Shown: piece by piece, positions 36,701-47,791 of the stretch
Layout of the letters: the number at the start of each line of letters is the position of its first letter
How positions within the stretch are numbered: the first letter of the stretch is position 1
Source: Diplolepis rosae
Taxonomy: Eukaryota > Arthropoda > Insecta > Hymenoptera > Diplolepididae
Assembly: GCA_030998225.1 (NCBI GenBank)
Contig: JAPYXD010000723.1
Span: 20,992,001-21,056,000 of the forward strand
DNA: 64,000 bases
Direction: 5' to 3'
Program-made: the position numbers and the translations under genes
Notes under the pieces: model-generated
The model's input: only the letters and a program-made list of their open reading frames with translations
Database searches by the model: none
Told to the model about the DNA's origin: nothing

Positions 36701-39700
36701 CTGTATATCTATACGTAACACTGTCTTTACCTTCCAACACACTCTTAATAGATCACCTTACTAGAATATTCGCCCCAAGCGTGAACATGTAGACTAAACC
36801 GTAGCTGATTTACTTCCCACGTGTACTCTAAGGACCACTTTGATGAGAGAGAATCAAAACCCCACTCCCTTAATACTGTAAACTCTTGCAGCTTCAGCAG
36901 TATTGGTGTTGCTTGGCATTGATAAATTGCTCTTGTATAATTTCCCTGTAACTTCTAATACCTGATTTGCAGTTGTGTCTATTTAGTGGCCAGGATTACC
37001 TTCTGGAGTTGTGCAAAGTTTTTATGTAGTTTTTATTCTTCCACGCAGAGTGTTTACTAATATTTTCAACTTTAAAAATTATTAAAATAAACTTCTTCGT
37101 GAGTTGGGAGTATCGGAACATTTACTTTTTGTGTGATAGTATTTTTAAAGACAATATTTAATAAAGATAATAAATTACTAATTTTCCATATCATGGGATT
37201 TTATTTTTATAAAATACAAAACTTGTGAATTAACAATATCTAAAAATTTGAAGAATTGATAAGGGGAGAGTAAAAAGAAAAATATATATTGAATAGAAAA
37301 AATAAGATATTTTAAAAACTCAATAATATAAAAACAGCAAATAATTATATTTATCGTTCAAAAAATAAAAAAAAATAACAAGGCTTTGGGGTTTTGAGCT
37401 TTAATAAACCTTAATTTTCTTCAGAAAAAATTTAATTAAAATAGGATTCTAATTTCCAAATTTTTTAAGTCTGCACTTCTAAGAATCTACTCATCTGATT
37501 AAAATGTTATAAAACTTTAACATATAAACTTGAGAAATTCTGCATTTTTTATGTATTCAACTATTGGTGTTAAAATATTTATATGCTCCCAAATCTGCTG
37601 TCCAAAAGAAGAACCTAGTAAGTAAAATTTGCTATAGAGGATATTTTTTGTTACTCATACTCGCAAAAATAACCTTTGTATCAAGTGTTACTTACTAGTT
37701 TCTTCTTTTGGGCAGCAGAAATATGTAAATATTTGAATTCTAAAACATTCTAAAATTCTAATTTTATACTTGAAATTTTATAGAAATAACACAAACCACT
37801 GAAAATAGATTTGGAAATTGCAAAGAAAAGTAAACATTCTGAGTGGCAGAAATAATACAATAGAAAGATAATAATTACCCATTCACTTTTTGAAAGACAT
37901 CATCATTTAATTTCACAAAAATTTCACTAGGAGCATTGGAGATTTATCCAAACTATCAAAAAAGTAATAAACTTCTTAATTGACTTCAGATTAATTAAAT
38001 CATTATTATCGTTGTTTCCATCTTTATCTTACAGCACTTACTTTTATTATTTTCAATTTCGAATCTTATTAAATATTCAAGTTATGCAATAAATGAAATT
38101 TATAATAAAAGTTTTGTGCACATGAAGTGTAACTGCCGTATGTACCTGAATGGTGATGAGCTGCCTGTAACTTTTTACGAAACCACAGGAAGCTTCAGTC
38201 TTGTAGGTGAATCTGGTGTGAAATGTATTATAAATGCAATTGTTGTTTGGTGTTTGAAACAAGTTGGGTGCTACTAACTTCGCTGCAAACACACGTTAAC
38301 AGCTTTCTTCGGTGTTGTGCTCAGTGTGATTTAATCGGTTTGATGCGACTGCTTTTTTGAGTTTGGCTAGGGTCATGCTTGCTTTTTATAGGGGAGGAAG
38401 ACGCGAGGGTGCTGACTTTGGCCGAACAAATTATAGCCGCCCTACCGGAGAGGATCAAGAGGGCGGAGGGCGATCCTCCATCTCCATCTTCGCCACCTCC
38501 ACCTTTACCACCTCTCGAGGACGCTTTGATGGAACAAATGGTAAAACATAAAATATTTAAAAGCTCTAAAATTAAATGAAATTAATTAAAAATATAATAA
38601 CTACTAAAAGACAAAACTTCAATCTCCGTTTTCTATTTGCATGACGTTGAAGTATATTGCAGGCTATTAAAAAATAAGAGAAACGTGTCTTGTTACACGC
38701 CAAAAATAAATTTTCAAAGATTATCATATTCGTTAGTAAATATGTCTCTGTGCAAATAATATTTTATTTTTTTTATTTATTAATATCTATCAATTTTTTG
38801 AATGAAAACAACTGTAATCACTCCTCAAAGTACGAAACTCTAAAGGATGATTTAATCCCTTGATAAAAATGTTTTCCGGTAAGGACACATGCGTATTTCT
38901 TAATTGTTTGTAGTCTACAATATATTTAAGCTTTATCGAAATTGGAAACGGACACTTGAATGATGTCTCTTGAAAGGATAATAAATTAATACTAAAAGAA
39001 ATATTTTTTGCAGCCACTCGACTCGGGTGAGTTGTTCGACTCGTATCGAGAGTGCAGCGGTGGAGCAGCTTCCGTTTCGGATGTGGATGCCGATGCGAGT
39101 CCATCAAGTCCATCGAGCAGTTGTTTGACGCCGGACTCGCCGTCGCCACCGCCCACAACAGCAGACTTTTGCGAGTTTCTACAACTCCAACTGCAGCTCG
39201 ACGGTGGCAACGGTCACAACGGCCAGTATCCTTATGGAGGAGAGAGAAAATTTGGGACTGGGATGAACGGAGGTGCAGGTGGGTCAGGGTCAGGAGATGG
39301 AAGCGAGGCGGATTTGAGTAGGCTTACGTTATCGGATCGGGAGCAGAGAGAACTCTATCAAGCTGCCAGGATGATACAAAAAGCCTACAGGAGTTACAAA
39401 GGTCGTCAACGTCAGGAAGAGGCTGAGAGGCATGCTGCCGTTCTTATTCAGCAATATTACCGCCGACATAAGCAGTGCGCCTACTATAGGTAATTAAAAT
39501 AATTCAATTTACTATATTCCTCACTTTTTTCTTCTCTTGGCTTTCAATTGCGTTTTAATTGCGTTCCTTTAAATCGAAGCGGAATCGTGATAAAGGTTGA
39601 CACACTGTCAGTGGGTCGGTGTAAAATGAGTTTAGAAATAAATCATAATTACCGAGGACAACACTAGCGTGTCTCTTTAACCCGCCCTAACGATTCCGTG

Positions 39701-41020
39701 GTCGACTCGATTTGAGTAAAGTTCAACTTACCTCCACCGGGGAGCAGGAACTTTTAATTGGCATCGTAAATAATTCGGGAACTTTGCGGACTTCCTTCGT
39801 TTCTTGCCACAGCGGCCCGAATACGAAATTAAGCTGGCATTAAATTAATACGACTTTAGGTCGAGCTGAAGTCTCGGATCGTACATAATGGATAGTTTCT
39901 TGAATGTGTCTTCAAGCAGCGTTTTCGTACACTTTCGTCTCACTAGACGTTCTTTTCTCATTACAGGCAAGCCACAAAGGCGGCTTTGGTTATTCAGAGT
40001 AACTACAGAAACTATCGCGCTCGTCCTGGATCCTCCGGTACAAGACAACAGGCAATTCATCAGCAAGCTGCTCACCAAGCTGCTCGGAAAATTCAGCAAT
40101 TTATGCGACAATCCAAAGTCAAGTAAGTTATCACTGCCTTCTCTCTATAAAAATAGAGAGTAAGTACAATTAAAAAAATATCGGTATCAAGTTGTAGAAC
40201 TTTTTCATCTTCCTTTTCTAAAGTCTATCTTGAATTTATCAATGCAGCTTGTCGTGGGATGACTCACGACCGGTAAGTAGCGCTTCGATTAATTAATTAT
40301 CACAAATAGTTACTTTGTTTATTTTTTCGCTATACATTTTCAGTATTCGTTGAATTTATTCTAGATGTTCCTGCGAATCATAAAACACTTTTAAACTAAT
40401 ATTATTTCTATAATTGTAGTTTGATTATCAAGTCAAAGAATATACAAAATTTTAATTTAAATAGCCCCAAGTTCATTGAATTTTATTAATCAACAAATAA
40501 TTTATGAACTTGAATGTATAAAAAGGTCGCAAATTTTCGACTTTGTCCTCAAAACCCTAACGGTTTTGGAGATATTTATAAAAACACATCTTCTGTGTAA
40601 TTTCGAGAACCGGAGGTGACGGGGAGATGAATTTTGACTCAAAATATTTAAATTTGAACATTTCTAGAATTGAGTTAACTGTATGATCACTAACAATATT
40701 GTTACTAATAAACTAGGGCTTATTTAGCTTGGTATTCAATATGATTTTGATTTCCTTTCAGATCAATTTTTATCTTTCCTTATTCAAAAGATATTCTATT
40801 CGAAATACAAATAATTTTTATTTTGCATCTTACTATAGTGTTTTTAAAATCTTATTTATAGAAAAAATAAAATTTTTGCAGACTGCAGAACGCCAGGGCC
40901 GCCGCAAACGGGAACGGGAGGCAGCCAGTTCTCACTTCACGGGGGGCTGCTGTCCCCCAAAACTCGCTCTCATCTAGCCCAGGGGCCAGCCTAGTAGCCG
41001 TCAGCCCAGAGGTCACGTAG
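30521..41020 (+). CDS. Camta: CAMTA calmodulin-binding transcription activator, 5'-partial gene (12 exons)
   Basis: This is a nuclear transcription factor of the CAMTA family. These proteins bind CGCG-type DNA sites through a CG-1 domain and bind calmodulin through IQ motifs, linking calcium to transcription. The exons read here are 30521-30709, 31255-31653, 31771-32466, 33838-34173, 35676-35923, 36099-36298, 36536-36643, 38392-38540, 39014-39489, 39967-40122, 40248-40272 and 40889-41020. All junctions are GT-AG and keep frame, for a total of 3114 nt (1037 residues plus stop). Domain order from the first visible residue is CG-1 about 1-105, Q-rich and acidic region 197-420, TIG about 424-510, ankyrin repeats about 555-680, and four IQ-like motifs about 892-983. 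The start codon and the N-terminal part of CG-1 (the RHRWNTNE region of known members) are missing and should be upstream. The call is very secure; the last exon boundary is the weakest. Confidence 0.96.
31255..31653 (+). CDS. Camta: CAMTA exon: CG-1 domain core and end
   Basis: The 133 codons start VQGVECIYGCYVHSAILPTF and continue with HRRCYWLLQNPDVVLVHYLN and VPYPD, which are the most conserved stretches of CG-1 in animals. The tail (PNNPHLSQHSNHPVDMIVTQ, then a Ser-rich segment) leaves the domain. The acceptor is gtctgatag and the donor is cag|gtttgc. Phase is 0 at both ends, so the exon joins directly to its neighbours. Confidence 0.97.
31771..32466 (+). CDS. Camta: CAMTA exon: Q-rich and acidic transactivation-type region, start of TIG
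   Basis: The 232 codons are low-complexity. A His/Gln run (YHHQQQQQQQQQ) is encoded by mixed CAA/CAG codons at about 31939-31976. After it come acidic patches such as NPMDFIDSPDDVLVNLDAFD, which resemble acidic activation segments; that role is inferred. The exon closes with EYSPDWSYTEGGVK, the conserved entry into the TIG domain of CAMTA proteins. The acceptor is taatttttag, the donor is aag|gtattt, and phase is 0. Confidence 0.93.
32826..33497. mobile_element. TTAA-flanked GGTAGTTGATCC element, copy 3 (complete, in CAMTA intron)
   Basis: TTAA is at 32826-32829 and 33494-33497. The 664-bp element is a palindrome of two halves of about 300 bp around 33150-33190. It is the uninterrupted version used to define the nested insertion in copy 1. 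Confidence 0.88.
33838..34173 (+). CDS. Camta: CAMTA exon: TIG (IPT) domain
   Basis: The 112 codons begin VLVAGPWTGCNNSHSYSVLF and include VQPGVLRCRCPAHAPGIASL and VISDSVAFEYR, a complete immunoglobulin-like TIG/IPT fold segment as in CAMTA. It then runs into a charged linker (LLDRLADVEARLQ) ending YCQ. The acceptor is ttcccag and the donor is cag|gtatat, both phase 0. The intron before it carries the TTAA-flanked element at 32830-33493. Confidence 0.96.
34174..35675. other. CAMTA intron 4
   Basis: A 1.5-kb intron. Apart from the inverted-repeat element at 35175-35611 I see no exon or other feature in it. Confidence 0.6.
35175..35611. mobile_element. CGAGGGACCGTTCACT-ended element in CAMTA intron
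   Basis: Ends CGAGGGACCGTTCACT and AGTGAACGGTCCCTCG are exact inverted repeats. The inside is filled with GAATCA and AGAATCAG words in degenerate tandem. It is about 437 bp and non-coding, 64 bp from the next exon. Confidence 0.85.
35676..35923 (+). CDS. Camta: CAMTA exon: ankyrin repeats 1-2
   Basis: The exon encodes GGPTLLHLAAGLGYSRLACA, a first ankyrin repeat. A second repeat follows, DAAGLTPLAWACAAGHADTA, ending RILY plus two bases of an Arg codon. The acceptor is atttcag and the donor is cg|gtaagt (a strong donor). It ends in phase 2 and the next exon supplies one base, so the reading frame is preserved across the junction. Confidence 0.95.
36099..36298 (+). CDS. Camta: CAMTA exon: ankyrin repeat 3
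   Basis: The first base completes an Arg codon, then the exon reads WNAMALRVRDCQNRSATELA and AENGHTAIAEELNRLEARRQ, the last ankyrin repeat. An LRPASPIPRRPSQDSG linker follows. The acceptor is gtttgtccag and the donor is t|gttagt at 36299. If this donor is not used, the frame meets TAG at 36301-36303 almost at once, giving a shorter protein that ends ...GLDLALC without IQ motifs. Phase 1 at the end matches the next exon. Confidence 0.9.
36396..36446. repeat. CT microsatellite in CAMTA intron 6
   Basis: An interrupted (CT)n tract lies between two CAMTA exons. It is pyrimidine-rich, about 90 bp upstream of the next acceptor, and could influence splicing. Confidence 0.85.
36536..36643 (+). CDS. 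Camta: CAMTA exon: short linker
   Basis: The 36-residue linker exon reads GSPLLENMELLQEDESSLGL and GQQGMESAPTPRETV. The acceptor is aaacacag at 36535 and the donor is g|gtccgt at 36644. A second in-range donor, gtaggt, lies four bases earlier at 36640, but it would break the frame with the next exon. The assignment rests on phase agreement (1 in, 1 out) and on continuity with the following LAEQIIAALPERIK segment. The exon may be skipped or optional in some transcripts. Confidence 0.75.
36644..38391. other. CAMTA intron 7
   Basis: A 1.7-kb intron. A hairpin element lies at 37595-37718; otherwise it is AT-rich with no further exon seen. Confidence 0.6.
37595..37718. mobile_element. Small hairpin element
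   Basis: CTGCTGTCCAAAAGAAGAAC and CTAGTAAGTAA pair with TTACTTACTAG and TTTCTTCTTTTGGGCAGCAG across a loop of about 60 bp. The stem of about 31 bp is nearly perfect. Confidence 0.65.
38392..38540 (+). CDS. Camta: CAMTA exon: LAEQIIAALPERIK segment
   Basis: The exon reads EEDARVLTLAEQIIAALPER and IKRAEGD, followed by a Pro/Ser run and EDALMEQM. The L-EQII-ALPERIK helix is typical of the stretch between ankyrin repeats and IQ motifs in CAMTA proteins. The acceptor is ctttttatag and the donor is atg|gtaaaa. It starts with two bases of a Gly codon and ends in phase 0. Confidence 0.9.
39014..39489 (+). CDS. Camta: CAMTA exon: disordered region and IQ motifs 1-2
   Basis: The exon begins PLDSGELFDSYREC and runs through Ser/Asp/Pro-rich and Gly-rich disorder. 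It ends with two IQ calmodulin-binding motifs: AARMIQKAYRSYKGR (about residue 892) and AAVLIQQYYRRHKQ (about residue 915). The acceptor is atattttttgcag and the donor is ag|gtaatt. GC content is clearly above that of the flanking introns. The exon ends in phase 2. Confidence 0.95.
39967..40122 (+). CDS. Camta: CAMTA exon: IQ motifs 3-4
   Basis: One base completes an Arg codon, then ATKAALVIQSNYRNYRARPG gives an IQ motif. After QQAIHQQAAHQ comes AARKIQQFMRQSKVK, an IQ-like helix. The acceptor is ctcattacag and the donor is aa|gtaagt. It ends in phase 2. Together with the previous exon it gives four IQ-type segments in about 95 residues, enough for several calmodulin lobes. Confidence 0.94.
40248..40272 (+). 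CDS. Camta: CAMTA 25-nt microexon
   Basis: The acceptor is atcaatgcag and the donor is ccg|gtaagt, a near-ideal donor. The 25 nt complete an Asn codon and encode LSWDDSRP. The phase (2 in, 0 out) is exactly what is needed to connect the IQ exon to the terminal exon. It is too short for an ORF search and was found only by splice signals and frame. Confidence 0.75.
40889..41020 (+). CDS. Camta: CAMTA terminal exon (preferred acceptor)
   Basis: With the acceptor actgcag ending at 40888 the exon reads NARAAANGNGRQPVLTSRGA then AVPQNSLSSSPG, and ends SPEVT with TAG at 41018-41020. A second acceptor seven bases upstream (tttttgcag ending 40881) gives a different frame. That version reads TAERQGRRKREREAASSHFT and stops at 40975-40977. 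I prefer the first because its composition resembles ordinary disordered protein tails, but both acceptors are credible. A possible poly(A) signal AATAAA is at 42466-42471. Confidence 0.65.
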   Translation, partial: NARAAANGNGRQPVLTSRGAAVPQNSLSSSPGASLVAVSPEVT

Positions 41021-44000
41021 TAAACAGTGAATGTATGACAAGCAGTAAAGAATCTCGACAAGGACAAAGTCGGCCCATATAGTTTTCGCTCGTAATGTGA
41101 AGAAAAATTTCCGGATATTAAACGGAAGTACTGGAAACAGAGACTCACAAGAGTACCACTCTATAATTTTGGAGAAATGGTACATCTTTTCATGTTACTT
41201 ATTTAAATACGCATTTATACTGTTGCTAATAAGTTTAAATTTTAAAGTTTAAAATTTTTATCCATGTCTTCTAATCTTCAAAAGCGAATTATTTAGTACT
41301 TTTTAAATACTTACAGTGTTTCTAATAATTCCCCCGATTCTGGAAACACGTTCTTCTGAATATTTCTGCAATTCTTTTTGAAAGTTTCAAATCACTTTCT
41401 AGGATGTGTTATACTATAGAAAAATCATAGTCAGGAGTATTAGGGTGGAAGATTGTAAGTTTCACTGTACAGAAGCCACGAGTTTCTTATGGCTTTCACT
41501 TCGCTTTTCTTTATAACTGTTTATGGGGAAAAACTTATCGAGAGAGCAGTTTTGAACAATCGCATAGGTATAGATACTTAGTTAATACTTTTTCGCTTTT
41601 CACGACAAGTGAACTTAACTCAGTGTTCAGTATTCAAGTACGAATACCTTAATAGTGTCTATTCATTTGAGCGATGCGTTGAACGCAGTATTTTTTAGGC
41701 GATGCGTCACTTTATTATTAGCTGTCTTACGAGACATGCGCTCGTTGTGCGATACAATTGTACCTTTTGCCGAATACTAGTTGTTCTAACGGCAACCTTT
41801 TATATTTTTTTAATTTAAAATAGTTTATATTTTATTGTTCATCAACTATTCATTAAATATTGTTCAATTAAAAATCACAAATTTCGTTCCTTGGATTTAT
41901 AATGTTTACAAATAGTTTTTTTATTTCATCAATCAATTGAATTTTTGTTTTAATTGAAACACTGAGTATAGAACAATATATTTTTAAATATTATTCATTA
42001 TCGAACGTTGTAGAAAATTTTCTATGAGTTCAAAGAAAATTTTGAATGTAAAGAAATGCAGTTATACTATAAGCGTTTCATTTTTTGCACTAAAGATTCC
42101 AAAAAAACTACGCTTTTTAACGTATTCTATAAGAGAAAAATGTTACGAGCCGTCAACTTTTGCTTTTATATTCGATTCTAGATTCATCTAGAACTAAGGT
42201 ATCTGAAGAATCACGAAATTGATACTTACTTTCAATGGTGCATTGAACATGCATAAATCCTTTTTTGCAGCATCTTGTAAAAATAGCAAGCGACTAAATT
42301 CGTGGTGGCTGTACTTGAATCTAGAGAGCTGGATAAATGACGTTTCCAGATGTTGCCAAGTTGTTGTTCTAAAAACCAAACCATCTAAATAGTCTCTTAT
42401 TATCCCATTCAATTTTAACTATACTTTCTGCTATTCTAGTCATTAATCGTTTATCCTCTGGAGACAATAAAAATACTTTTTACACCTTGGCAACAGCTTT
42501 TGAGCTAATTCCTGAAAGTAGTAGCGCTATACTTTGGACCAGTGTTAATTGAAACGACGAGCTTCGACCTGAAAAAAGCTCAAACAAGTATTTTTGGACT
42601 GATCAAAGAGGCCGAGTTATTCGCACATTAATTTAAAACTGGCGGAAACCTGGCCGAGTTTCTTAATGCATATATAACATTTCCCAAGTGGGTCGTAATC
42701 GATCGTTTCAATTTACATTTAAGGAAAAATTATGCGTTGCTGAAATAAAAAGTGACGACTTAATTAAATTTCTACGTCAGACTTAAACTCAACAATTGAT
42801 TTTTTTTCTTGAAATTCTGGTTACAAAGAAAATCGATGAGTGTAATCACCTTTGATAAAGATTTCAAGTCATTCATCGATATTGGAGAAATGCATTTGTG
42901 AGGATTGCTTAAAGAACTGACAAATATAGCAGGATTTTCTTTTTAATGTAGGGAAATTTTAGAAGAATAAATGGAAAAAGTGAGCTCTTTCGGTGGGGCC
43001 CCTTGATCCACGGGCTGTGCTTGATGTCACGGTATAATCAATTTCTTAGAAGATAACTAGGAATATAAATTAGGCGATTGCATTGTTATCGATTATCTAG
43101 CAGTTTCTCTCCAGTAGGAGATTTTTTAAAAGCTCTTTAGATTAGGGAATGCACAGAGGATGCAAAGGGGACGCAGGTGAAGACCCCACGTTCCTGTTGG
43201 TTAAAAAATATATATATATATATATTATATATATATATATATTGTGATAAATCCATGGTGATCCAAGAAAGTATTTCCGAAGTTTCAATGCTGATGATAC
43301 AGGCGAGTAAATATTTGGAATAATTGTGATCAGATAGACAGACATACCAGCGTTTTGAAGTCAATGTCAGGTACAGCTGGTATATTTTACCAAATTTGGC
43401 TGTCTGGAATAATCGATGATCGTATTCCTTTCTAATTTATTGTTCCATCCACTTTCTTGCATAATAATGAACTGCTAAAGATTCATTTTGAATATTATAT
43501 TTAAACTTCTTTTAAAGATAAATTTTAAAATTACGACATTAGAAAAAGAAATACAGATTCTTCTACACAATTTTAATATATGAGTTGATAAGTTTAGGTT
43601 GATGTTGTTGATATTTAATTAAGTGTCTGCATAATTTCAACAATAATTTAGCATTGCTAGATTATGCTTAAGTGTAATTATTTATTTATTGTAACTGTTA
43701 CTATACAGTTTTATGTGAAATTTAACATTTAGATATCTATCCAAGTGAATTGAAAACCTTTCTATACAAAATGATTATTTTGATTTTTGAAAAAAGTATT
43801 TAATTTGAAAACAATGAATATATAATGGTAAATAATAATCAGATAACATTTGGATTTTTTTGGAAAAGGATATTCTCGATTATCGCTTACAGCGGAGTAA
43901 AGTTGGAAGGAATAGAAAGTTGCGAGTAAGAGAAATGTAATATTGTACACGAGTCAATTCCAACGAGCATTTTCATGCCACTAAGCTTAAAAAATTATTT

Positions 44001-47000
44001 GTTATATAAAGAAATAACGAAAATGAAGATAAAGGAAAAAAACATTTTTTCTCAATCATTGTTAATTAATTAATTAATCACGATTCTGTATCGATACTTA
44101 AGCAGGGGGAGTAAGTATTATTATTATACATAAAACTATTATTATATTCATATTTTTGCTTATTGCATAATTAAGAAACTACTGAAGAAGATTTAGCGAT
44201 TTTAAAGGAGAGGAGGGAAAACAGGCGGAGATTAGTGTTTTGTCGTCGGATGCAGTTTGTCAGACGTGTGTCGCGCTTAGTAGAAATCAAATAATGAATT
44301 TTACAGTACTTAAAAGCTATGAAAATTGTACAACAAATTTATATTATCGAACCATCAAAGCGCGCAGCGTAAACTGTACTTTGTTACGCGAAATTTCAGT
44401 ATCAGAGACTTCAGCCCGACTTATTATTATAAACCAGAAAATTTTTCTCAGATTTGCGTCCTAGCGAATAGTTTCTACGAGAGAATCCGAATTTTCCAAA
44501 CTTTTTAAACTTCGCGCATTTTTTGAATAAAAAGTTTTCTTTCCGTAATATAAGAAAATGACAATTTTTACCAATTCAAGAGAGCTTGAATTACGGCGCT
44601 GGATAAGAAAAGTTTTAGAAAAAAAATGGAGAATTTGGTAGGATCTCGAAGAGATTTTCGTTGAATAAGGAAAAATGTATTGAGTAGTATTTTTAGAAAA
44701 AATGAAGTAAATCGCGCATTGATAAGGTGATAAAGCATTGATAAAGCAAAGAAGGAATATAATTGAAAGGCAAGAGGGAGGGAACCCACTTCTACTATTA
44801 CTTAATAAAATCGCTAGGGTAGGCGCTTCGAAGTACATAACTCTTTAAAATCACTTTAAACAAACAAAAAAAAAGCAAATTATTCTCAATCATAAATCTA
44901 TCGAATAAAGACATTTTTAAATCTACGTAAGAAAGCCAAGAGTCAAAGACGACTAGATGATAGGAGCCGCATGGCCTAACTGCTGCCACTTTAATTATTT
45001 AAACAATTTATTATAATAAAGAAAAACTTTATTACTACTTGACTTAAAAACTATACATCGGATGACGATTATGATGTCGGTGACAATTAAAAATAATGAT
45101 AAAGATTTGTCGCGCCAATTTTCAACTACTTTTTAGACGCAGAACGAGAACAATACTGTAGAAGTAGAGTGACTACATTTACTTCTTCGAATTGGAAACC
45201 AATAATCCATGATAGATTCGAGCCTCCAATGTCCACTTTTTAGGAAAATTAATCCAAGATTTATTATTATTGAGTGTCAAAATCGTCCCAATGTAAAAAA
45301 TTTATGGAATTTTGATCGATTTGTATGAAAAACAGCCATCTTGGGTTTTCTAGGAAGTACTTTGAATTGCTTGATTCAAATTCTTATACTCAAAAGATTA
45401 ATTAGAATTTCAGAGGTTCAAAATAAAATTTTTCAAAACTAATACCGCTGAATTTTCATAAAAAAGTGATTTAACAAGAAGAGAAGTTTGCAAGAAAATA
45501 AATTTCTGACTAAATGTTTAACAATTTTCCTTTTTAGTCTTTCAACTTTCCTTTCAAACTTCTCCAGAGTTCTCTGGTTTTATTTGCTAATCCGTCAGCT
45601 TGCGCCCGGAATTTTCTAGTCTCTAATGCACTAATCTATATAATTACGTCCACTTCGGGCTTTATGACGGAAAAACTTGACAAGTAAATTTCTTATTCTA
45701 CAGAAATTTGTCGAAATGTACTCTCTGCGAAACTGAAAATCAGTAAAAAGCTTCATACTTTGTATTGAATTTTTGTAATTTTTACTCCAAAAAAAAAATG
45801 TCGGTGACCATTTTGACACTTCAAGATCTACTTTTCTTCGTTTTGAAATTCGTGCGATAAGCCAAAATTGCGAAGCATTAGATTTTAAAAATTTACAAAC
45901 AAAAGAAAAAAACAAGAAAAATAAATAAACTAACAATCATCGACGTCCTCGAAAGCAAAGTTCAAAAAGCACAAGCGAATTTCGATGCGAAGAAGGCCAG
46001 ACACATTTATGCGCTATTTTAGAGTATACGAATAACGATACAGGCTCCATCTCTTGTAATATTTTTATTATCGCAAACTTAATATTAATTATTATTAGTA
46101 TATAAAGTACTATAATTAAGTCAGTGACTATACCACTATTTATTATTTATTGACTAACCTTTAATTAATATTGTAAATAACGAAAATATTTTATCTATAT
46201 TTCTGATCCGGGGGCTCGGGTGGGGCACCAAATAATTGGTGTTCTTAAGGAAGTCATGCGATTTCCAATCATCCAGTCCCCATTGTTACACCATTTCATC
46301 ATTGCATTTAATAAATTATATATTTATTGACTTATTCACCTTTTCAATTTGCCCTGTCTTTCATTCTAGTGCCTTTTATATTTTAAGTAGCCTAAAATAT
46401 AATTTCGGTTCAGATATGAAATTATGATGAAAGTAAATTCAGATAATTTTACTTCAGCAACAATTTATTTAAAGCATAATACAAACGGTACAAACGGAGT
46501 GCTGTCACAGTGAGTACAAATTAAATTAAGTTACTTGAAAATATCATGTATGCAGGAATTTGTGATGTTTCAAATCATATTCTACTTGAATTAAAATAAC
46601 GTGTTTTTAAATATTTTTATTTTTGAGTAATAAATGTTTTACTAGTTTTCTCGCATTTGAAGTTTTTGTGGCAATGAATACTTATTTTATAGTTTAGAAA
46701 TTAATATGCACACTCAAAATTTTGTATTTTAATTATTAAATCTTATCTTTTTAATTATTTTATGTACAATTATATTTTAATCAAGTACTTTATTTCTCTT
46801 CAAGGTGCTTTATCTATTCAACGAAATTCCGATTAAAAGACTGTTTAAAGTTTTTAGGAATTATCATTAATTGCTAATAATTATAACTTTCACTATTTAA
46901 TTCTATTGTGTTTAGAATTTTTAAATGCAATTTTTGAAGTAACGCTAATTTTAAAAGCAGTGCAACCAGAGTTTGTTTAATGACAAATTTTTTGGTTCAG

Positions 47001-47359
47001 ATTATTATTATTGATTTATATAAAATACAAATTGTGTAATTAATACTAACTACAAGGCCTATTCCCGCTTTCAACAAATTGGAAAATTGTCCGTAAAGTG
47101 ATATAACCTTTAATTATTCATTATAAAATGTAAATGTGAATAATTCTTTTTCTCGAGACGTAAGATTAGGTTGAGCATTTGTTAAAAACCTATTTCTTCT
47201 CTTAAAATAACCCAAAGCTGAGTATTCAAACACCATTATTAACAAAATTTGAATTGTTCTTTAAATTAAAATTTTTTCCAGGAAAGGCTATGATGTCAAG
47301 GACGTTTATAAATAAATCCTATTTTGCTTTTAGCTCAATTGATTTAAGTTTTTAGTATG
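41021..47359. other. Intergenic region between convergent genes
   Basis: No coding exon was recognised in 6.3 kb. It should include the CAMTA 3' untranslated region (AATAAA candidates at 42466 and 42744) and the thin-like 3' untranslated region (minus AATAAA at 46789-46794). A TA microsatellite is at 43208-43242. Several 60-125-codon open frames are AT-rich and unconvincing. Confidence 0.55.
43208..43242. repeat. TA microsatellite
   Basis: About 17 TA units with one interruption (TATTATA). Confidence 0.9.
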
Positions 47360-47791
47360 TTAAAAGACTTGGACCCGGTGATTTTCTCGATCGCAGACTA
47401 CGATGTTTCCGACGGAAGTGACAGCAACGCCTTCGAGTCCTTTAAATTCGCCATCACCACTGCCCCAGTTTCCAAATGCTCTGAGAAAGACGCCCTCCGG
47501 GGTGAAAATCTGTATACGATTATTTCCAGAATCGGCGACTATGATGTAACCCTGATCATCGACAGCGACTCCACGGGGAAATTTAAATTGACCTTCATCA
47601 GAACCCTCAGATCCGAAAGCTGTCAAGACCCTTCCATTGACATCGAAAATTTGAACGCGATGGTTATTGCTATCACTTACGATCACTCGATTCGTATTGC
47701 TCACAGCGATGTAATGAGGGTGTTCCAGCTGGCCACGTCCACTTCCACAGGACCCGAATTTTCCGACAAACGTTCCATCTGATTGGAAGAC
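47360..47791 (-). CDS. tn: thin-like gene: NHL repeats 4-6 and stop
   Basis: On the minus strand the acceptor is gtttttccag. The exon reads VFQSDGTFVGKFGSCGSGRG and completes repeat 4 (HYIAVSNTNRVIVSDSNNHR), repeat 5 (RGVAVDDQGYIIVADSGNNR) and repeat 6 (LEGVAVTSVGNIVVCDRENH). It ends RVQVF with TAA at 47360-47362. Ending the protein on the last propeller strand is usual for TRIM-NHL proteins. Confidence 0.96.
   Translation of the reverse strand, partial: VFQSDGTFVGKFGSCGSGRGQLEHPHYIAVSNTNRVIVSDSNNHRVQIFDVNGRVLTAFGSEGSDEGQFKFPRGVAVDDQGYIIVADSGNNRIQIFTPEGVFLRAFGNWGSGDGEFKGLEGVAVTSVGNIVVCDRENHRVQVF

Noticed and set aside
44461..44838. 125-codon minus-strand frame in the intergenic region
   Set aside because: The composition is that of translated AT-rich DNA, with no motif, and an overlapping frame of similar quality exists.
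47357..47782. 141-codon plus-strand frame
   Set aside because: It is the antisense shadow of the NHL exon; the minus strand has clear NHL repeats.
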